Below are positions 36,354 through 44,797 of a DNA stretch of 64,000 nt, piece by piece. The stretch is from positions 62,001 through 126,000 of the forward strand of contig NZ_CP064873.1 of the NCBI RefSeq assembly GCF_019056515.1. Reading direction: 5' to 3'. The notes beneath the pieces are model-generated. The model was not told the origin of the DNA. It ran no database searches and saw only the letters and a program-made list of their open reading frames with translations. Every line of letters starts with the position of its first letter. Position 1 is the stretch's first letter. The position numbers and the translations under genes are program-made. The DNA comes from Microbacterium paraoxydans. GTDB taxonomy: Bacteria; Actinomycetota; Actinomycetes; Actinomycetales; Microbacteriaceae.

Positions 36354-36466
36354 GAGAACATCGCTCCGATGAGGAAGAAGCTGCCGATAGCGAGCAGGAC
36401 AGCGAGAACGGTGGCACCGGCGATGAAGACGGACATGTGCCGGAAGGGGTTGCGCCGTTGAATCAT
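36350..36466 (-). CDS. Very small membrane protein (38 residues)
   Basis: This short frame encodes a basic start (MIQRRNPFRHM) and one membrane segment (FIAGATVLAVLLAIGSFFLI). It is coupled by ATGA overlap to the next gene and lies 19 bases after the F510_1955-type gene. A longer frame in the same phase runs into that gene and was rejected. Function unknown. Confidence 0.5.
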   Translation of the reverse strand: MIQRRNPFRHMSVFIAGATVLAVLLAIGSFFLIGAMFS

Positions 36467-36485
36467 GGTCGGGATCTTTCGCGCG

Positions 36486-37331
36486 TCATCGGGCCGGTGC
36501 CAGGACCGTGGTTGTGTCGGGCGTGATCTCGACGATGCCCCTGTCGTCGACGACGAGGAACCGGTCCTCTGCGAGGGCTGTGAAGGCTTGCGCGGCGCCC
36601 TGGAGGTGTTCGAGGCTCTCCCAGGTGCCATCGGGCTGCTGTACCCAGAGGGCACTGTCAGTTCCTATCCCGGCTAGCGTCCCGTCCGGTTGTGCGTCGA
36701 GGGTGTAGAGCAGCGGGGCGTCGGGGACGGGGGTGAAGGTCGCGCCGTTGTCGGTGCTGAGGAGGAGGCCTTCTTCCGCTGCCGCGTAGACGCCGTTGTC
36801 GGTTGCGGCGAGATCCGCGGCCGAGAGGGCGGCCCCCGTCGACCACGTGTCGCCGTTGTCGGCGCTGATGAGCACATCGACGCTGTCGGAGGCGATTCCG
36901 AAGAGGGTGCCGTCGGTTGCGGCTGTGAGGGTGTGGAAGTCAGTCGTGCCGTTGAGGGCGATCGGCGACCAGGATTCGCCGTAGTCGTCGCTGCGGATGA
37001 TGCCGAGGTTCGGGGCGCCGAGGTTGGGCGGCGTCTGGGTACCCGGGTGCCCGGACGCGAACAGCACGTCGCCGTGGACGGTGAAGCCCATCGCGTCGAA
37101 GTCGTGGCCTCCGATCGGACCGCTGACGGCGCCTTCAGATGTGAGGGTGAAGATCCCTCCGTGCGTGGCGACGAGGTAGTTCTCTCCACGAGGGTCGGGG
37201 GCGATGCCGTGGATGTGCTCGATGACGGGGGGCGCGGCACCGGTGGGGGCGAGCTGTGGTGCGGCGCAGCCGGTGAGGGTCAGGATCGCTGCAGTGAGCG
37301 AGAGGGCGGACAGGGGTCTGCGGCGGTTCAT
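36486..37331 (-). CDS. F510_1955-type sialidase/BNR-repeat lipoprotein (copy 2)
   Basis: The 281-residue protein is a paralogue of the one at 28,508: lipobox LTGC (Cys22), the same EHIHGIAPDP start of the mature protein, DFDAMGFT, and Asp-box-like units (RSDDYGESWS, SADNGDTWS). It has a signal for lipid attachment and so acts outside the membrane. GGAG lies four bases upstream of the ATG. The order next to DUF305 and DUF6153 is the same as in copy 1. Confidence 0.85.
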   Translation of the reverse strand: MNRRRPLSALSLTAAILTLTGCAAPQLAPTGAAPPVIEHIHGIAPDPRGENYLVATHGGIFTLTSEGAVSGPIGGHDFDAMGFTVHGDVLFASGHPGTQTPPNLGAPNLGIIRSDDYGESWSPIALNGTTDFHTLTAATDGTLFGIASDSVDVLISADNGDTWSTGAALSAADLAATDNGVYAAAEEGLLLSTDNGATFTPVPDAPLLYTLDAQPDGTLAGIGTDSALWVQQPDGTWESLEHLQGAAQAFTALAEDRFLVVDDRGIVEITPDTTTVLAPAR

Positions 37332-37437
37332 GGAACTCCGAAGTAGCAGCGGGATGCGGCTGAGACGCACCCCCAGAGGGTGAGGATGGCGCGGGGTCGC
37401 ACGCGCGCCCCGTGATGTCGAGCGATGTCGAGTGACG

Positions 37438-37470
37438 CCGTGGGGCGCGGGTAGATGCCGCGCCCCACGG
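37438..37470 (-). terminator. Hairpin after DUF305 gene (copy 2)
   Basis: Perfect 13-bp arms (37438-37450 and 37458-37470) with a 7-base loop lie six bases after the DUF305 stop. This corresponds in position to the hairpin at 29,425 in the first module but differs in sequence. Confidence 0.75.
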
Positions 37471-37476
37471 GTCGGG

Positions 37477-38073
37477 TCACAGAGTGGCGAGGATGTCTTC
37501 CATCTCGGAGATCTCGCTGGTCTGCGCGTCGATGATCGTCTCGGCCAGCGCGACAGCGTCGCTGTTCTGGCCGTTGTCGACTTCCTCCTGCGCCATCTCC
37601 ACGGCGCCCTGGTGGTGCTGGATCATCTGCTCCAGGAACAGACGCCCGGCGTCTGAGCCGGAGGCGTCTTCGAGGGCCTGCATGTCGTCCTCGGACATCA
37701 TGCCGTCGCCGTGATCCATGCCCTCCATGCTGGAGGTGTCCGCACCCCACTCTTCGAGCCACTGATCCATCTTCTGGATCTCGGGCTCCTGGGCGGCCTT
37801 GATCTTCTCTGCAAGCGCGACGACACGCTCGTCGACGCCGTCCTTGCTCAGCAGCATGTCGGACATCTCGATCGCCTGGGCGTGGTGTTCCTTCATCATG
37901 CTCGCGAACATGATGTCGGCATCGTTGGCGTCCGCGGAGGCGGGGGCGGAGCTGCTGCTGCCGCCGTGGTTCATGCCTTCCATGTCACCGCCGGAGGTGG
38001 TGCCGGCGCACCCGACGAGGGCGAGCAGGGCGGTGAGGGTGACTGCGGCGGATGCCGCGAAACGGGTCTTCAT
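37477..38073 (-). CDS. DUF305 lipoprotein (copy 2)
   Basis: The 198-residue protein is the same length as copy 1 and has lipobox LVGC (Cys22), two DUF305 repeats with His-His pairs (MMKEHHAQAI and MIQHHQGAV) and Met/His-rich stretches (DMEGMNHGG, SMEGMDHGDGMM). The start MKTRF follows GGAGAG by seven bases. Predicted to bind copper on the outer face of the membrane. Confidence 0.92.
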   Translation of the reverse strand: MKTRFAASAAVTLTALLALVGCAGTTSGGDMEGMNHGGSSSSAPASADANDADIMFASMMKEHHAQAIEMSDMLLSKDGVDERVVALAEKIKAAQEPEIQKMDQWLEEWGADTSSMEGMDHGDGMMSEDDMQALEDASGSDAGRLFLEQMIQHHQGAVEMAQEEVDNGQNSDAVALAETIIDAQTSEISEMEDILATL

Positions 38074-38161
38074 GATGTTTCTCTCCAAGAGTCGGTGATG
38101 AAGCGCCCAGCAAGGATGCTGAGCGCAAGGGCAGTGCCGGCAAGACGCGGCACGCCGGTGA

Positions 38162-38641
38162 TCACGTACGACTGATGCAGAGAACGGTGAGCGAAGGCGG
38201 CTTGAATGAGTGCAGAGCTCCGTGAGTCCGGGCGGGCGTCGTGGGCTGTGCGAGCGCGTGGATCAGCTGACGCCACCACCCGGTGGGGCGTGCGAGCAGA
38301 ATGACGGCGACGAGGAGGGCGAGCACGCACGCCATCCACGCCATCCCGTGATCGTCCGAGCACGTCGCACACCCCGCGTCCGCAGCCGCAGAACCCGGAG
38401 CCGACTGCGAAAGGTGAGTGCCCGCATGGTCGGTGCCGGCCGTGTGGCCGGTGCTGGCAGCGGCGAGGTCGCTGTGTCCGACAGCGACCGTGTCACCGTG
38501 CCCGGAGGTCATCGCGTGCGTGTTCATCGAGTGCATCGCCAAGAGCCCACAGATGACCGCGACCGCGACCGCGACGACCGTGAGGAGGGTTCGGGTGAGC
38601 GTGCGCTGGTCGTGCACGCGCCGCGCGACTGTGATCAACAC
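38162..38641 (-). CDS. DUF6153-like His-rich membrane protein (copy 2)
   Basis: The 159-residue protein has an N-terminal membrane segment, a His-rich loop (GHSDLAAASTGHTAGTDHAGTH), a Cys-containing part (CATCSDDHG), a second membrane segment and the tail LTVLCISRT. The GTG start lies seven bases after AAGGAGG. It is a paralogue of 30,148 and holds the same position between DUF305 and the ATPase genes. Confidence 0.82.
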   Translation of the reverse strand: MLITVARRVHDQRTLTRTLLTVVAVAVAVICGLLAMHSMNTHAMTSGHGDTVAVGHSDLAAASTGHTAGTDHAGTHLSQSAPGSAAADAGCATCSDDHGMAWMACVLALLVAVILLARPTGWWRQLIHALAQPTTPARTHGALHSFKPPSLTVLCISRT

Positions 38642-38687
38642 CGCTCCACCTCCTTTCCTCCAGGGTACGTCGCCGCCGCGACAACGC

Positions 38688-40892
38688 CTACCGGGTGATG
38701 ACCGCTTCTGGGGCGAGGTCCAGTCGTCGCAGCAGCTGCGCGTTCAGCGCGACCACGATCGTGGACAGCGACATCAGCACTGCCCCGACCGACATCGGCA
38801 GCACGAACCCGATCGGGGCGAGCACGCCGGCCGCGAGGGGGACGGAGAGCAGGTTGTAGCCGGCTGCCCACCACAGGTTCTGCTTCATCTTGCGGTAGCT
38901 GGCGCGGGACAGGTCGATCACCGACAGCACTGATCGGGGGTCGTCGCTGGCGAGGATGACACCGGCGGACGCGATCGCGACGTCCGTGCCCGCACCGATC
39001 GCGATACCCACGTCTGCCTGCGCGAGCGCGGGTGCGTCGTTCACCCCATCACCCACCATCGCCACCGAGCGGCCCTCGCCCTGCAGCTCCTTCACCTTCG
39101 ACGCCTTGTCTTCTGGGCGAACCCCGGCGAAGAACCTGTCGATGCCGAGATCCGCCGCCACGGACGCCGCGACAGCCTCCGCATCACCGGTGATCATGAC
39201 CACCTGCACGTTCCTCTCATGCAAGGCTCGGATCGCCTCCCGGGACTCCGGACGGATCTCATCGGCCAATCGCAGGGCACCGGCCACCGTGCCGTCGACG
39301 AGGACGTGCAGGATGATCGCGCCGTCCTCGCGCCACTGATCTGCAACACCCAGCTCGCTCGCGTGCTCCTGCTCGAGCATGTACGGGCCACCGACCTGCA
39401 CGGTACGGCCGTCGACGCGGGCCTTGACCCCCACCGCCGGCGAGGACTCGAAGTCCTGCGACGCCGCGACAGTCAGGCTCTTTTCCTTCGCGGCGTTGAC
39501 GATTGCACGAGCGAGGGGATGCTCCGAATCGGCCTCGGCCGCGGCAGCGAGGGCGAGCAGTTCGTCCGCGCTCAGGGAGCCTGCCGGTTCGATGGCGGTG
39601 ACCGCGGGGGCGCCCTTGGTCAGTGTGCCGGTCTTGTCGAACAGCACCGTGTCCACGGTGCGCATGCTCTCCAGCGCGAGACGATCCTTCACCAGGACAC
39701 CAGCCCTGGCGGCACGTTCGGTCGCGATGGACACGACGAGCGGGATCGCGAGACCGAGTGCGTGCGGGCAGGCGATCACCAGCACCGTGATCGTCCGAAC
39801 CACGGCCTGATCGGGAAGTCCGACGAGCGTCCACACGATCGCGGTGATGACACCGGCACCGAGGGCAAACCAGAACAACCACCCCGCGGCGCGGTCCGCG
39901 AGGCGCTGCGCCCGCGACGACGAACTCTGCGCCTCCGTCACCAGCTTCTGAATGCCCGCCAGCGCAGTGTTCTCCCCGACCGCGGTGATCTCCACCCGGA
40001 CACCGGAGTCAGTGGCAACCGTGCCCGCGATCACCTGATCCCCGTCGGCGCGGCGCACCGGACGGGACTCACCCGTGATCATCGACTCGTCCATGCTCGC
40101 CGACCCCTGCACGATCCGCCCATCGGCGGGAACGCGACCGCCGGGGCGGACCACGACGACGTCCCCGACCTGCAGATCGGACGGGGCCACTGTGACAGTG
40201 GCATCACCCTCGACCTTCTCCGCCTCGTCGGGCAAGAGCGCGGCAAGAGAGTCGAGCGCGGACGTGGTCTGCGCGAGCGAACGCATCTCGATCCAGTGCC
40301 CGAGCAGCATGATGACGATCAGGAGCGCCAGTTCCCACCAGAAGTCCAGCTCGTGGTGCAGCAGGCCGACGCTCGCGCCCCACGAGGCAAGGAACGCGAC
40401 CGTGATCGCCAGGGCGATGAGCAGCATCATTCCGGGCTTGCGGGAACGCAGCTCACTGACTGCGCCCGTGAGGAACGGGGCGCCACCCCAGACATACATC
40501 ACCGTGCCGAGAACAGGCGAGATCCACATCACCCATGCCGCATCGGGTAGCGAATACCCGAGCAGCATGGAGAACATCATCGAGAACGCGACCACCGGAA
40601 CAGCCAGCACGAGCATGATCCAGAACAGCCGCCGGAACTGCCCGACATGATCACCGTGACCCCCGTGCCCCCCATGGCCGCCGTGGCCGCCGTGGCCCGC
40701 ATGGCCGCCATGTGGGGCATGCCCGTCGTGCTGCGCGTGACCTGCGTGCGGGTCGTGTCCGGCATGCGGGTCGTGGCCTGCATGTGAAACGGGTGCCGCG
40801 TGATCTGCTCGGGACTCGTGAGCCACCGTCGGCGGCGTCCCCTCGGCATGCTGTCCGTGGTGGTGCATAGAGGTGTGATCCTGCTGGCTCAC
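38688..40892 (-). CDS. copB: Copper-translocating P1B-type ATPase (CopB type)
   Basis: The 734-residue pump has a His/Gly-rich N-terminus (residues ~30-82 with many HAGHD and GGH units), about eight membrane segments, the channel motif CPH (375-377), the phosphorylation motif DKTGTLT with Asp419, the TGES loop and GDGVNDAPAL. CPH marks the P1B-3 or CopB group (Cu2+ and Cu+ export). The GTG start is seven bases after AAGGAGG. Its last 100 residues are nearly the same as those of the chimera at 30,644. It follows copZ and csoR in one operon. Confidence 0.95.
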   Translation of the reverse strand: MSQQDHTSMHHHGQHAEGTPPTVAHESRADHAAPVSHAGHDPHAGHDPHAGHAQHDGHAPHGGHAGHGGHGGHGGHGGHGDHVGQFRRLFWIMLVLAVPVVAFSMMFSMLLGYSLPDAAWVMWISPVLGTVMYVWGGAPFLTGAVSELRSRKPGMMLLIALAITVAFLASWGASVGLLHHELDFWWELALLIVIMLLGHWIEMRSLAQTTSALDSLAALLPDEAEKVEGDATVTVAPSDLQVGDVVVVRPGGRVPADGRIVQGSASMDESMITGESRPVRRADGDQVIAGTVATDSGVRVEITAVGENTALAGIQKLVTEAQSSSSRAQRLADRAAGWLFWFALGAGVITAIVWTLVGLPDQAVVRTITVLVIACPHALGLAIPLVVSIATERAARAGVLVKDRLALESMRTVDTVLFDKTGTLTKGAPAVTAIEPAGSLSADELLALAAAAEADSEHPLARAIVNAAKEKSLTVAASQDFESSPAVGVKARVDGRTVQVGGPYMLEQEHASELGVADQWREDGAIILHVLVDGTVAGALRLADEIRPESREAIRALHERNVQVVMITGDAEAVAASVAADLGIDRFFAGVRPEDKASKVKELQGEGRSVAMVGDGVNDAPALAQADVGIAIGAGTDVAIASAGVILASDDPRSVLSVIDLSRASYRKMKQNLWWAAGYNLLSVPLAAGVLAPIGFVLPMSVGAVLMSLSTIVVALNAQLLRRLDLAPEAVITR

Positions 40893-40946
40893 GATGAGCC
40901 TCCTTCGCTTCAGATGCGTGCAGAGTCGGGTGGAGAGACCCGCCGG

Positions 40947-41270
40947 TCAGCTGGGCTGAGGCGCGAGCGTGTATCCCGCTTCCTCGACGGCGGCCTTGAT
41001 GAGCGACGGATCAACCGCCACTGCGCTGTGAATCGTCACACGCGAGGTCGCCCCGGCGTTCAGGGAAACGGTCACGCTCTCGACACCGTCAACGGACGAT
41101 AATTCGTCGGTCACGCTGGACACGCAATGTGAGCACGTCATCCCGTCAACGAAGACGTCCCGGGCGAGAGCCGACTGACTCGTCTCCGCGGCCGCGGCAT
41201 CAGTCGGGGACGCGCAGCACGCGCACCCTGCGTTGGCGTCCTTCAACCCGAGTTCGATGCGTTCGGTCAT
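40947..41270 (-). CDS. copZ: CopZ-like copper chaperone with Cys-rich head
   Basis: The 107-residue protein has a Cys-rich N-terminus (GCACCASP) and a heavy-metal-associated domain with GMTCSHCVSSV. GGAGG lies eight bases upstream of the ATG. Such chaperones carry Cu(I) to the ATPase downstream. The N-terminal half is very similar to the first part of the chimera at 30,644. Confidence 0.92.
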   Translation of the reverse strand: MTERIELGLKDANAGCACCASPTDAAAAETSQSALARDVFVDGMTCSHCVSSVTDELSSVDGVESVTVSLNAGATSRVTIHSAVAVDPSLIKAAVEEAGYTLAPQPS

Positions 41271-41296
41271 TATGCGATCCTCCAGATCTCAGATGG

Positions 41297-41578
41297 TCAG
41301 GAACGGACGAGACGAGCGATAGCGTCATTCGCTTCACGGATCTTCTCCGCCGCAACCTCGCCACCTTCGGCACTAGCCTCCGCGACACAGTGGCTCAAGT
41401 GATCGCCCAGCAGCGAGAGCGCGACCGTCTCCAGAGCCCTCGTCGCCGCGGACACCTGCGTGAGGATGTCGATGCAGTACTTGTCCTCATCAACCATTCG
41501 AGCGATCCCGCGCACCTGACCCTCGACACGACGCAGACGCTGCTGCAACGCCTCCTTGTTGCCCTCGTATCCGTTCAC
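41297..41578 (-). CDS. csoR: CsoR-type copper-sensing repressor (copy 2)
   Basis: The 93-residue protein has the CsoR ligands Cys35, His60 and Cys64 (DKYCID and GDHLSHC) and is close in sequence to copy 1. The GTG at 41578 was chosen because it starts just after the operator and gives the usual length; the ATG further upstream would lie in the operator. It heads the second copper module. Confidence 0.92.
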   Translation of the reverse strand: MNGYEGNKEALQQRLRRVEGQVRGIARMVDEDKYCIDILTQVSAATRALETVALSLLGDHLSHCVAEASAEGGEVAAEKIREANDAIARLVRS

Positions 41579-41586
41579 CCTCTCAG

Positions 41587-41605
41587 CATACCCCGTGGGG
41601 GTATG
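41587..41605. promoter_or_regulatory. CsoR operator of the second copper module
   Basis: CATACCCC-N3-GGGGTATG has perfect 8-bp arms (41587-41594 and 41598-41605), nine bases upstream of csoR copy 2. It shares the TACCC/GGGTA arms with the first operator but has a shorter spacer. Confidence 0.8.
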
Positions 41606-41784
41606 TGGCGGGGTGGAAGCGTCAGACCTGGGCGCCGAGCGCCACAAGTGGGGGCTGACTCGGCCACCACACGGACTTCTCCACCCGCCCGGCCACGGGA
41701 CTCAACCAAAAGCGCCTGCCGCAACCCCATTCCGGAGACCGTTAGTGGTGACCTCGGGCTGCTCCCTGACAGAACTACGCCGTA

Positions 41785-41799
41785 AACGATCGTTTTTGG
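41785..41799 (+). repeat. AACGATYGTTTTYGG motif, copy 2
   Basis: Reads AACGATCGTTTTTGG in the gap between the copper module and the cmtR-cadD genes. Compare 35865 (inverted) and 45757. Confidence 0.5.
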
Positions 41800-41803
41800 A
41801 CGG

Positions 41804-41836
41804 TTAGTTCTCATCGGCAAAACCCGATATAATCGG
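41804..41836 (+). promoter_or_regulatory. Promoter and dyad operator of the first cmtR-cadD operon
   Basis: TTAGTT (41804-41809) and a consensus TATAAT (41828-41833) are 18 bases apart. A palindrome CCGAT-ATA-ATCGG (41824-41836) covers the -10. The ATG follows the -10 by six bases, so the message is leaderless. This is a typical place for ArsR-family repression. Confidence 0.7.
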
Positions 41837-41839
41837 TGA

Positions 41840-42172
41840 ATGACGATGACAACTGAGATGACCGCCGCTGTATCGCTGTTCCACTCGCTTGCCGATCACA
41901 GTCGCTTGTCGATACTGCGGCGACTGTCGATGGGCGAGGCTCGGGTGAGGGACCTCACCGACGAGCTCGGGTTGGCGCAGTCAACCGTGTCGGAGCACGT
42001 GGGATGCCTCCGCGAATGCGGACTTGTCATCGCCCGCAGTGAAGGTCGACAGAACTTTTACTCCGTCTCCACTCCGGAAGTCATCGACATCCTGGAAGCC
42101 GCCGAGCGACTCCTCGCCACGACCGGCTACAAGGTCGATCTGTGCAAGACCTACGGGCGTGATGCCCGATGA
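41840..42172 (+). CDS. cmtR: CmtR-type ArsR family metal sensor (copy 1)
   Basis: The 110-residue winged-helix protein has cysteines at 56, 60 (GCLRECG) and 102 (DLCKTYG), almost exactly the Cys57/61/102 set of CmtR, which senses Cd(II) and Pb(II). It overlaps the cadmium transporter gene by ATGA and its promoter carries a dyad over the -10. It should repress cadD until Cd or Pb binds. Confidence 0.88.
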   Translation: MTMTTEMTAAVSLFHSLADHSRLSILRRLSMGEARVRDLTDELGLAQSTVSEHVGCLRECGLVIARSEGRQNFYSVSTPEVIDILEAAERLLATTGYKVDLCKTYGRDAR

Positions 42173-42777
42173 TTGGAACCATCGCGGCCGCCATCGGACT
42201 GTTCGCGGCCACGAACATCGACGACATCGTTGTCCTCACGGTGCTGTTTCTCGCGTCGACACGCGGCTCCCTTCCAGGATGGAAAGTCGTTGCAGGGCAA
42301 TACCTCGGCTTCATCGCTCTCGTCGCGATCAGCGTCATCGCCGCCGCCGGCCTCACCATCGTCCCGGACCAATGGGTCGGATTCTTGGGCCTGATCCCAC
42401 TCGCAATTGGTGTCTATGGCCTGATCCGAACCCTCCGGCGCCGGGGCGACGATGACGACGACGACAGTGCGATCAGCGCAGGAGGACTGTTCGGAGTCGC
42501 CGGCATCACGATCGCCAACGGCGCCGACAACATCTCCCTCTACACGCCGGTCTTCCGCACCAACCCCGTTCCGGACACCATCGTCACCATCATCGTCTTC
42601 TTGGTGCTCGTCGCCGTGTGGTGCCTCGTCGCGCGCTTCGTCGGCACCAACAAGACCGTCACAGAAGCATTGGAGAAGATCGAGCATTGGCTCGTGCCCG
42701 CCGTTTTCATCGGGCTCGGCCTGTACATCCTGATCGAGTCGGGCGTAGTCCTCCGTCTCATCGACGTTCTGTCATGA
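42169..42777 (+). CDS. cadD: CadD family cadmium resistance transporter
   Basis: The 202-residue protein has five to six membrane segments and the CadD pattern FAATNIDDIVVLTVLF at its start, FLGLIPLAIGVYGL in the middle and ANGADNISLYTPVF. CadD proteins give cadmium resistance, related to the LysE superfamily. It lies between cmtR and lspA with 4-base overlaps on both sides. Confidence 0.92.
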   Translation: MIGTIAAAIGLFAATNIDDIVVLTVLFLASTRGSLPGWKVVAGQYLGFIALVAISVIAAAGLTIVPDQWVGFLGLIPLAIGVYGLIRTLRRRGDDDDDDSAISAGGLFGVAGITIANGADNISLYTPVFRTNPVPDTIVTIIVFLVLVAVWCLVARFVGTNKTVTEALEKIEHWLVPAVFIGLGLYILIESGVVLRLIDVLS

Positions 42778-43331
42778 CCAAGGTCGCCAGACTGGCCGTC
42801 GCCGCCGGTGCCATCGCTGCAGCGTTCGCGATCGACCAACTCACGAAGGCCTGGGCACTGTCCTTTCTGGGTAACGGCGAGGAGATTGAACTCGGCCTCG
42901 GGGTGAGCCTTCGTCTCGTGTTCAATCCCGGCGTCGCCTTCGGTCTCGGTGGGGACGTGGGAGCACCTCTCGTCGTCGGCATCATGGCACTCACCACCGG
43001 ACTTCTGGCCTGGATAGTCGTCCGAGCTGTGCGCGGACGCAACATGGGCCCCACCGCTCTTCTGGCCGTCGCGGCCGGTGGGGCGATAGGCAACCTGTGG
43101 GACCGCACTACTCGCGCGCACACCGAACCGCTTAGTGGAGAGGTCGTCGATTTCATCGCCGTCGACTGGTTTGCCGTCTTCAACATGGCTGACGTCTTCA
43201 CCACCCTCGGCCTCCTCGGATGGGCCGTCCTGCTCCTGCTGCACCGCGACCAGGCCTGGGACGCCGAGGCCGTGCGGCCGCTGCGCGAAGCCGTCTCCGA
43301 CAAGATCCAGACCACGCTCCTCGCGCGCTGA
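42774..43331 (+). CDS. lspA: Signal peptidase II, LspA (island copy 1)
   Basis: The 185-residue membrane protein has four membrane segments and the catalytic aspartates Asp110 (GNLWDR) and Asp140 (FNMADVF) of lipoprotein signal peptidase, plus the conserved VFNPGVAFG. It cleaves diacylglyceryl-modified prolipoproteins before the lipobox Cys. The ATG overlaps the cadD stop. LspA copies beside cadD occur in several metal-resistance islands, presumably processing metal-binding lipoproteins. Confidence 0.93.
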   Translation: MTKVARLAVAAGAIAAAFAIDQLTKAWALSFLGNGEEIELGLGVSLRLVFNPGVAFGLGGDVGAPLVVGIMALTTGLLAWIVVRAVRGRNMGPTALLAVAAGGAIGNLWDRTTRAHTEPLSGEVVDFIAVDWFAVFNMADVFTTLGLLGWAVLLLLHRDQAWDAEAVRPLREAVSDKIQTTLLAR

Positions 43332-43336
43332 GCAAC

Positions 43337-43375
43337 GAGAAGGGGGCGGGATCGCTGATGCGATCCGCCCCTCTC
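43337..43375. terminator. Hairpin between convergent lspA and the flavoprotein gene
   Basis: A near-perfect stem of about 16-17 pairs (left arm ending GGGATCGC, right arm starting GCGATCC) with a 4-base loop lies five bases after the lspA stop and ten bases from the convergent stop. It should act in both directions. Confidence 0.75.
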
Positions 43376-43385
43376 ATGTGTCCGG

Positions 43386-44708
43386 TCAGACGGTGGCCGG
43401 GGCGCGGCCGATCTGGAGCACCTGAGCCGGCGGGGCACAACAGGCACCGCCCAGAGATGCCCCGGAAGCATCGAACAGTCCGGCACCGCCGCATACCCCC
43501 GTGTCGGGCAGCACCAGCTCGACCCGTCGAGCGGCCTCGTGGTCGCCCGCGAGCTCCGCGACGACGCTGCGCACCTGCTCGTACCCGGTGAGCGCGAGAA
43601 AGGTGGGTGCCCGCCCGTAGGACTTTGCGCCCACGAGGTAGAAGTCAGGCTCCGGCTGGGCAAGGTCGGCAGCTCCCGTCGCGGCGACCGAACCGCAGGA
43701 ATGCACGTTCGGATCGACCTCCGCAGCGATCCGCACGGGCGCCTGCAACGTGGGGTCCAGTTCCAACCGCAGCTCCGACAAGAACGACAGATCGGGGCGG
43801 AAGCCGGTGAGCACCACGACGCGATCGGCGCTGAGTGTGCGGCCATCCTCTGCGACGAGGACCGGCCGGCCCTCCTCCGTCGTGACGCGCTCGACGCGGA
43901 ACCTGGTCACGAGCGACACCAGCCCAGCGTCGACGAACTCCTTCGCCTTGATCCCCAGCGCCCCACGTGCCGGCAGCTCGTCGGCCTCACCACCCCCGAA
44001 GGCGTTCCCGGCGGTGGCGCGGCGCAGCGCCCACGTCACTGTGGTGGTCGGGTCGCGGCGCGCCATGCGGGCCAGCGCGAGGACCGCCGTCACCGCCGAG
44101 TGCCCGGAACCGATGACGACCGTGTGCTTCCCCTCGAACCTCTCACGGTCCCGGAAGTCGGGGATGCAATACGACAGCAACCCGGCCGCAGCCCGCTCTC
44201 CCAGCGCGGGCAGACCGTCCGCGCCCGCGGGGTTGGGCGAGGACCACGTGCCCGAAGCGTCGATCACCGCGCGCGCCTGCAACCGATACTCCTCCCCCTC
44301 ACTCGGCTGCACGTGCACGGTGAAAGGCTGATCGCCGCGGCCCGCGTCAACGAGACGGTCACGACCCAGACGGGACACCCCGACAACCCGAGAGCCGTAC
44401 CGAACGCGATCGCCCAGCTCAGCAGCAAGCGGCGCGAGATAGCCGCTGATCCACTGCGCACCGGTCGGATACCCCGTCGTAGGCGCTGCCCATCCGGTGA
44501 GCTCGAGAATCCGCGCCCCGGCCGTGTCGATCAACTCCGGCCACTCCGAGAACAAGCGCACATGCCCCCACTCGGCAACCGCCGATGCCGGGCCAGCCCC
44601 AGCCTCCAATACAACGACCGGCAGGTCTCGCTCGACCAGGTGGGCGGCAGCCGCGAGCCCCTGCGGGCCGGCACCGATCACCACGACAGGCAACGCGCTC
44701 TCCATCAC
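43386..44708 (-). CDS. FAD/NAD(P)-binding oxidoreductase, ArsO-like
   Basis: The 440-residue protein is a two-dinucleotide flavoprotein: FAD-binding VVIGAGPQGLAA near residues 9-20 and NADPH-binding VVIGSGHSAVTA in the middle. This layout resembles flavin monooxygenases. Its divergent position from an ArsR regulator across a double ArsR operator suggests the ArsO type found in arsenic loci, whose chemistry is not settled. The C-terminus has a CC pair (GGACCAPP). GTG 44708 or ATG 44705 can serve as start, five to eight bases after GAGGAG. Confidence 0.78.
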   Translation of the reverse strand: MMESALPVVVIGAGPQGLAAAAHLVERDLPVVVLEAGAGPASAVAEWGHVRLFSEWPELIDTAGARILELTGWAAPTTGYPTGAQWISGYLAPLAAELGDRVRYGSRVVGVSRLGRDRLVDAGRGDQPFTVHVQPSEGEEYRLQARAVIDASGTWSSPNPAGADGLPALGERAAAGLLSYCIPDFRDRERFEGKHTVVIGSGHSAVTAVLALARMARRDPTTTVTWALRRATAGNAFGGGEADELPARGALGIKAKEFVDAGLVSLVTRFRVERVTTEEGRPVLVAEDGRTLSADRVVVLTGFRPDLSFLSELRLELDPTLQAPVRIAAEVDPNVHSCGSVAATGAADLAQPEPDFYLVGAKSYGRAPTFLALTGYEQVRSVVAELAGDHEAARRVELVLPDTGVCGGAGLFDASGASLGGACCAPPAQVLQIGRAPATV

Positions 44709-44735
44709 ACTCGCTCCTCAACGCATCGACAGAAC

Positions 44736-44765
44736 TCGATTGATCGAGAATCCTCGATGTATCGA
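44736..44765. promoter_or_regulatory. Tandem ArsR operators between flavoprotein and arsR
   Basis: Two perfect dyads TCGAT-N2-ATCGA lie at 44736-44747 and 44754-44765, with centres 18 bases apart. They occupy the gap between the two divergent genes and fit binding of two ArsR dimers on nearly the same face of the helix. Confidence 0.75.
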
Positions 44766-44797
44766 CGAATGTCAATGTGACGTGCCAGAATCGTTCC

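Noticed and set aside
40640..40790. Short tandem repeats of His/Gly codons that look like an array
   Set aside because: They encode the His-rich N-terminus of the CopB-type ATPase; no spacer-repeat pattern of a CRISPR.
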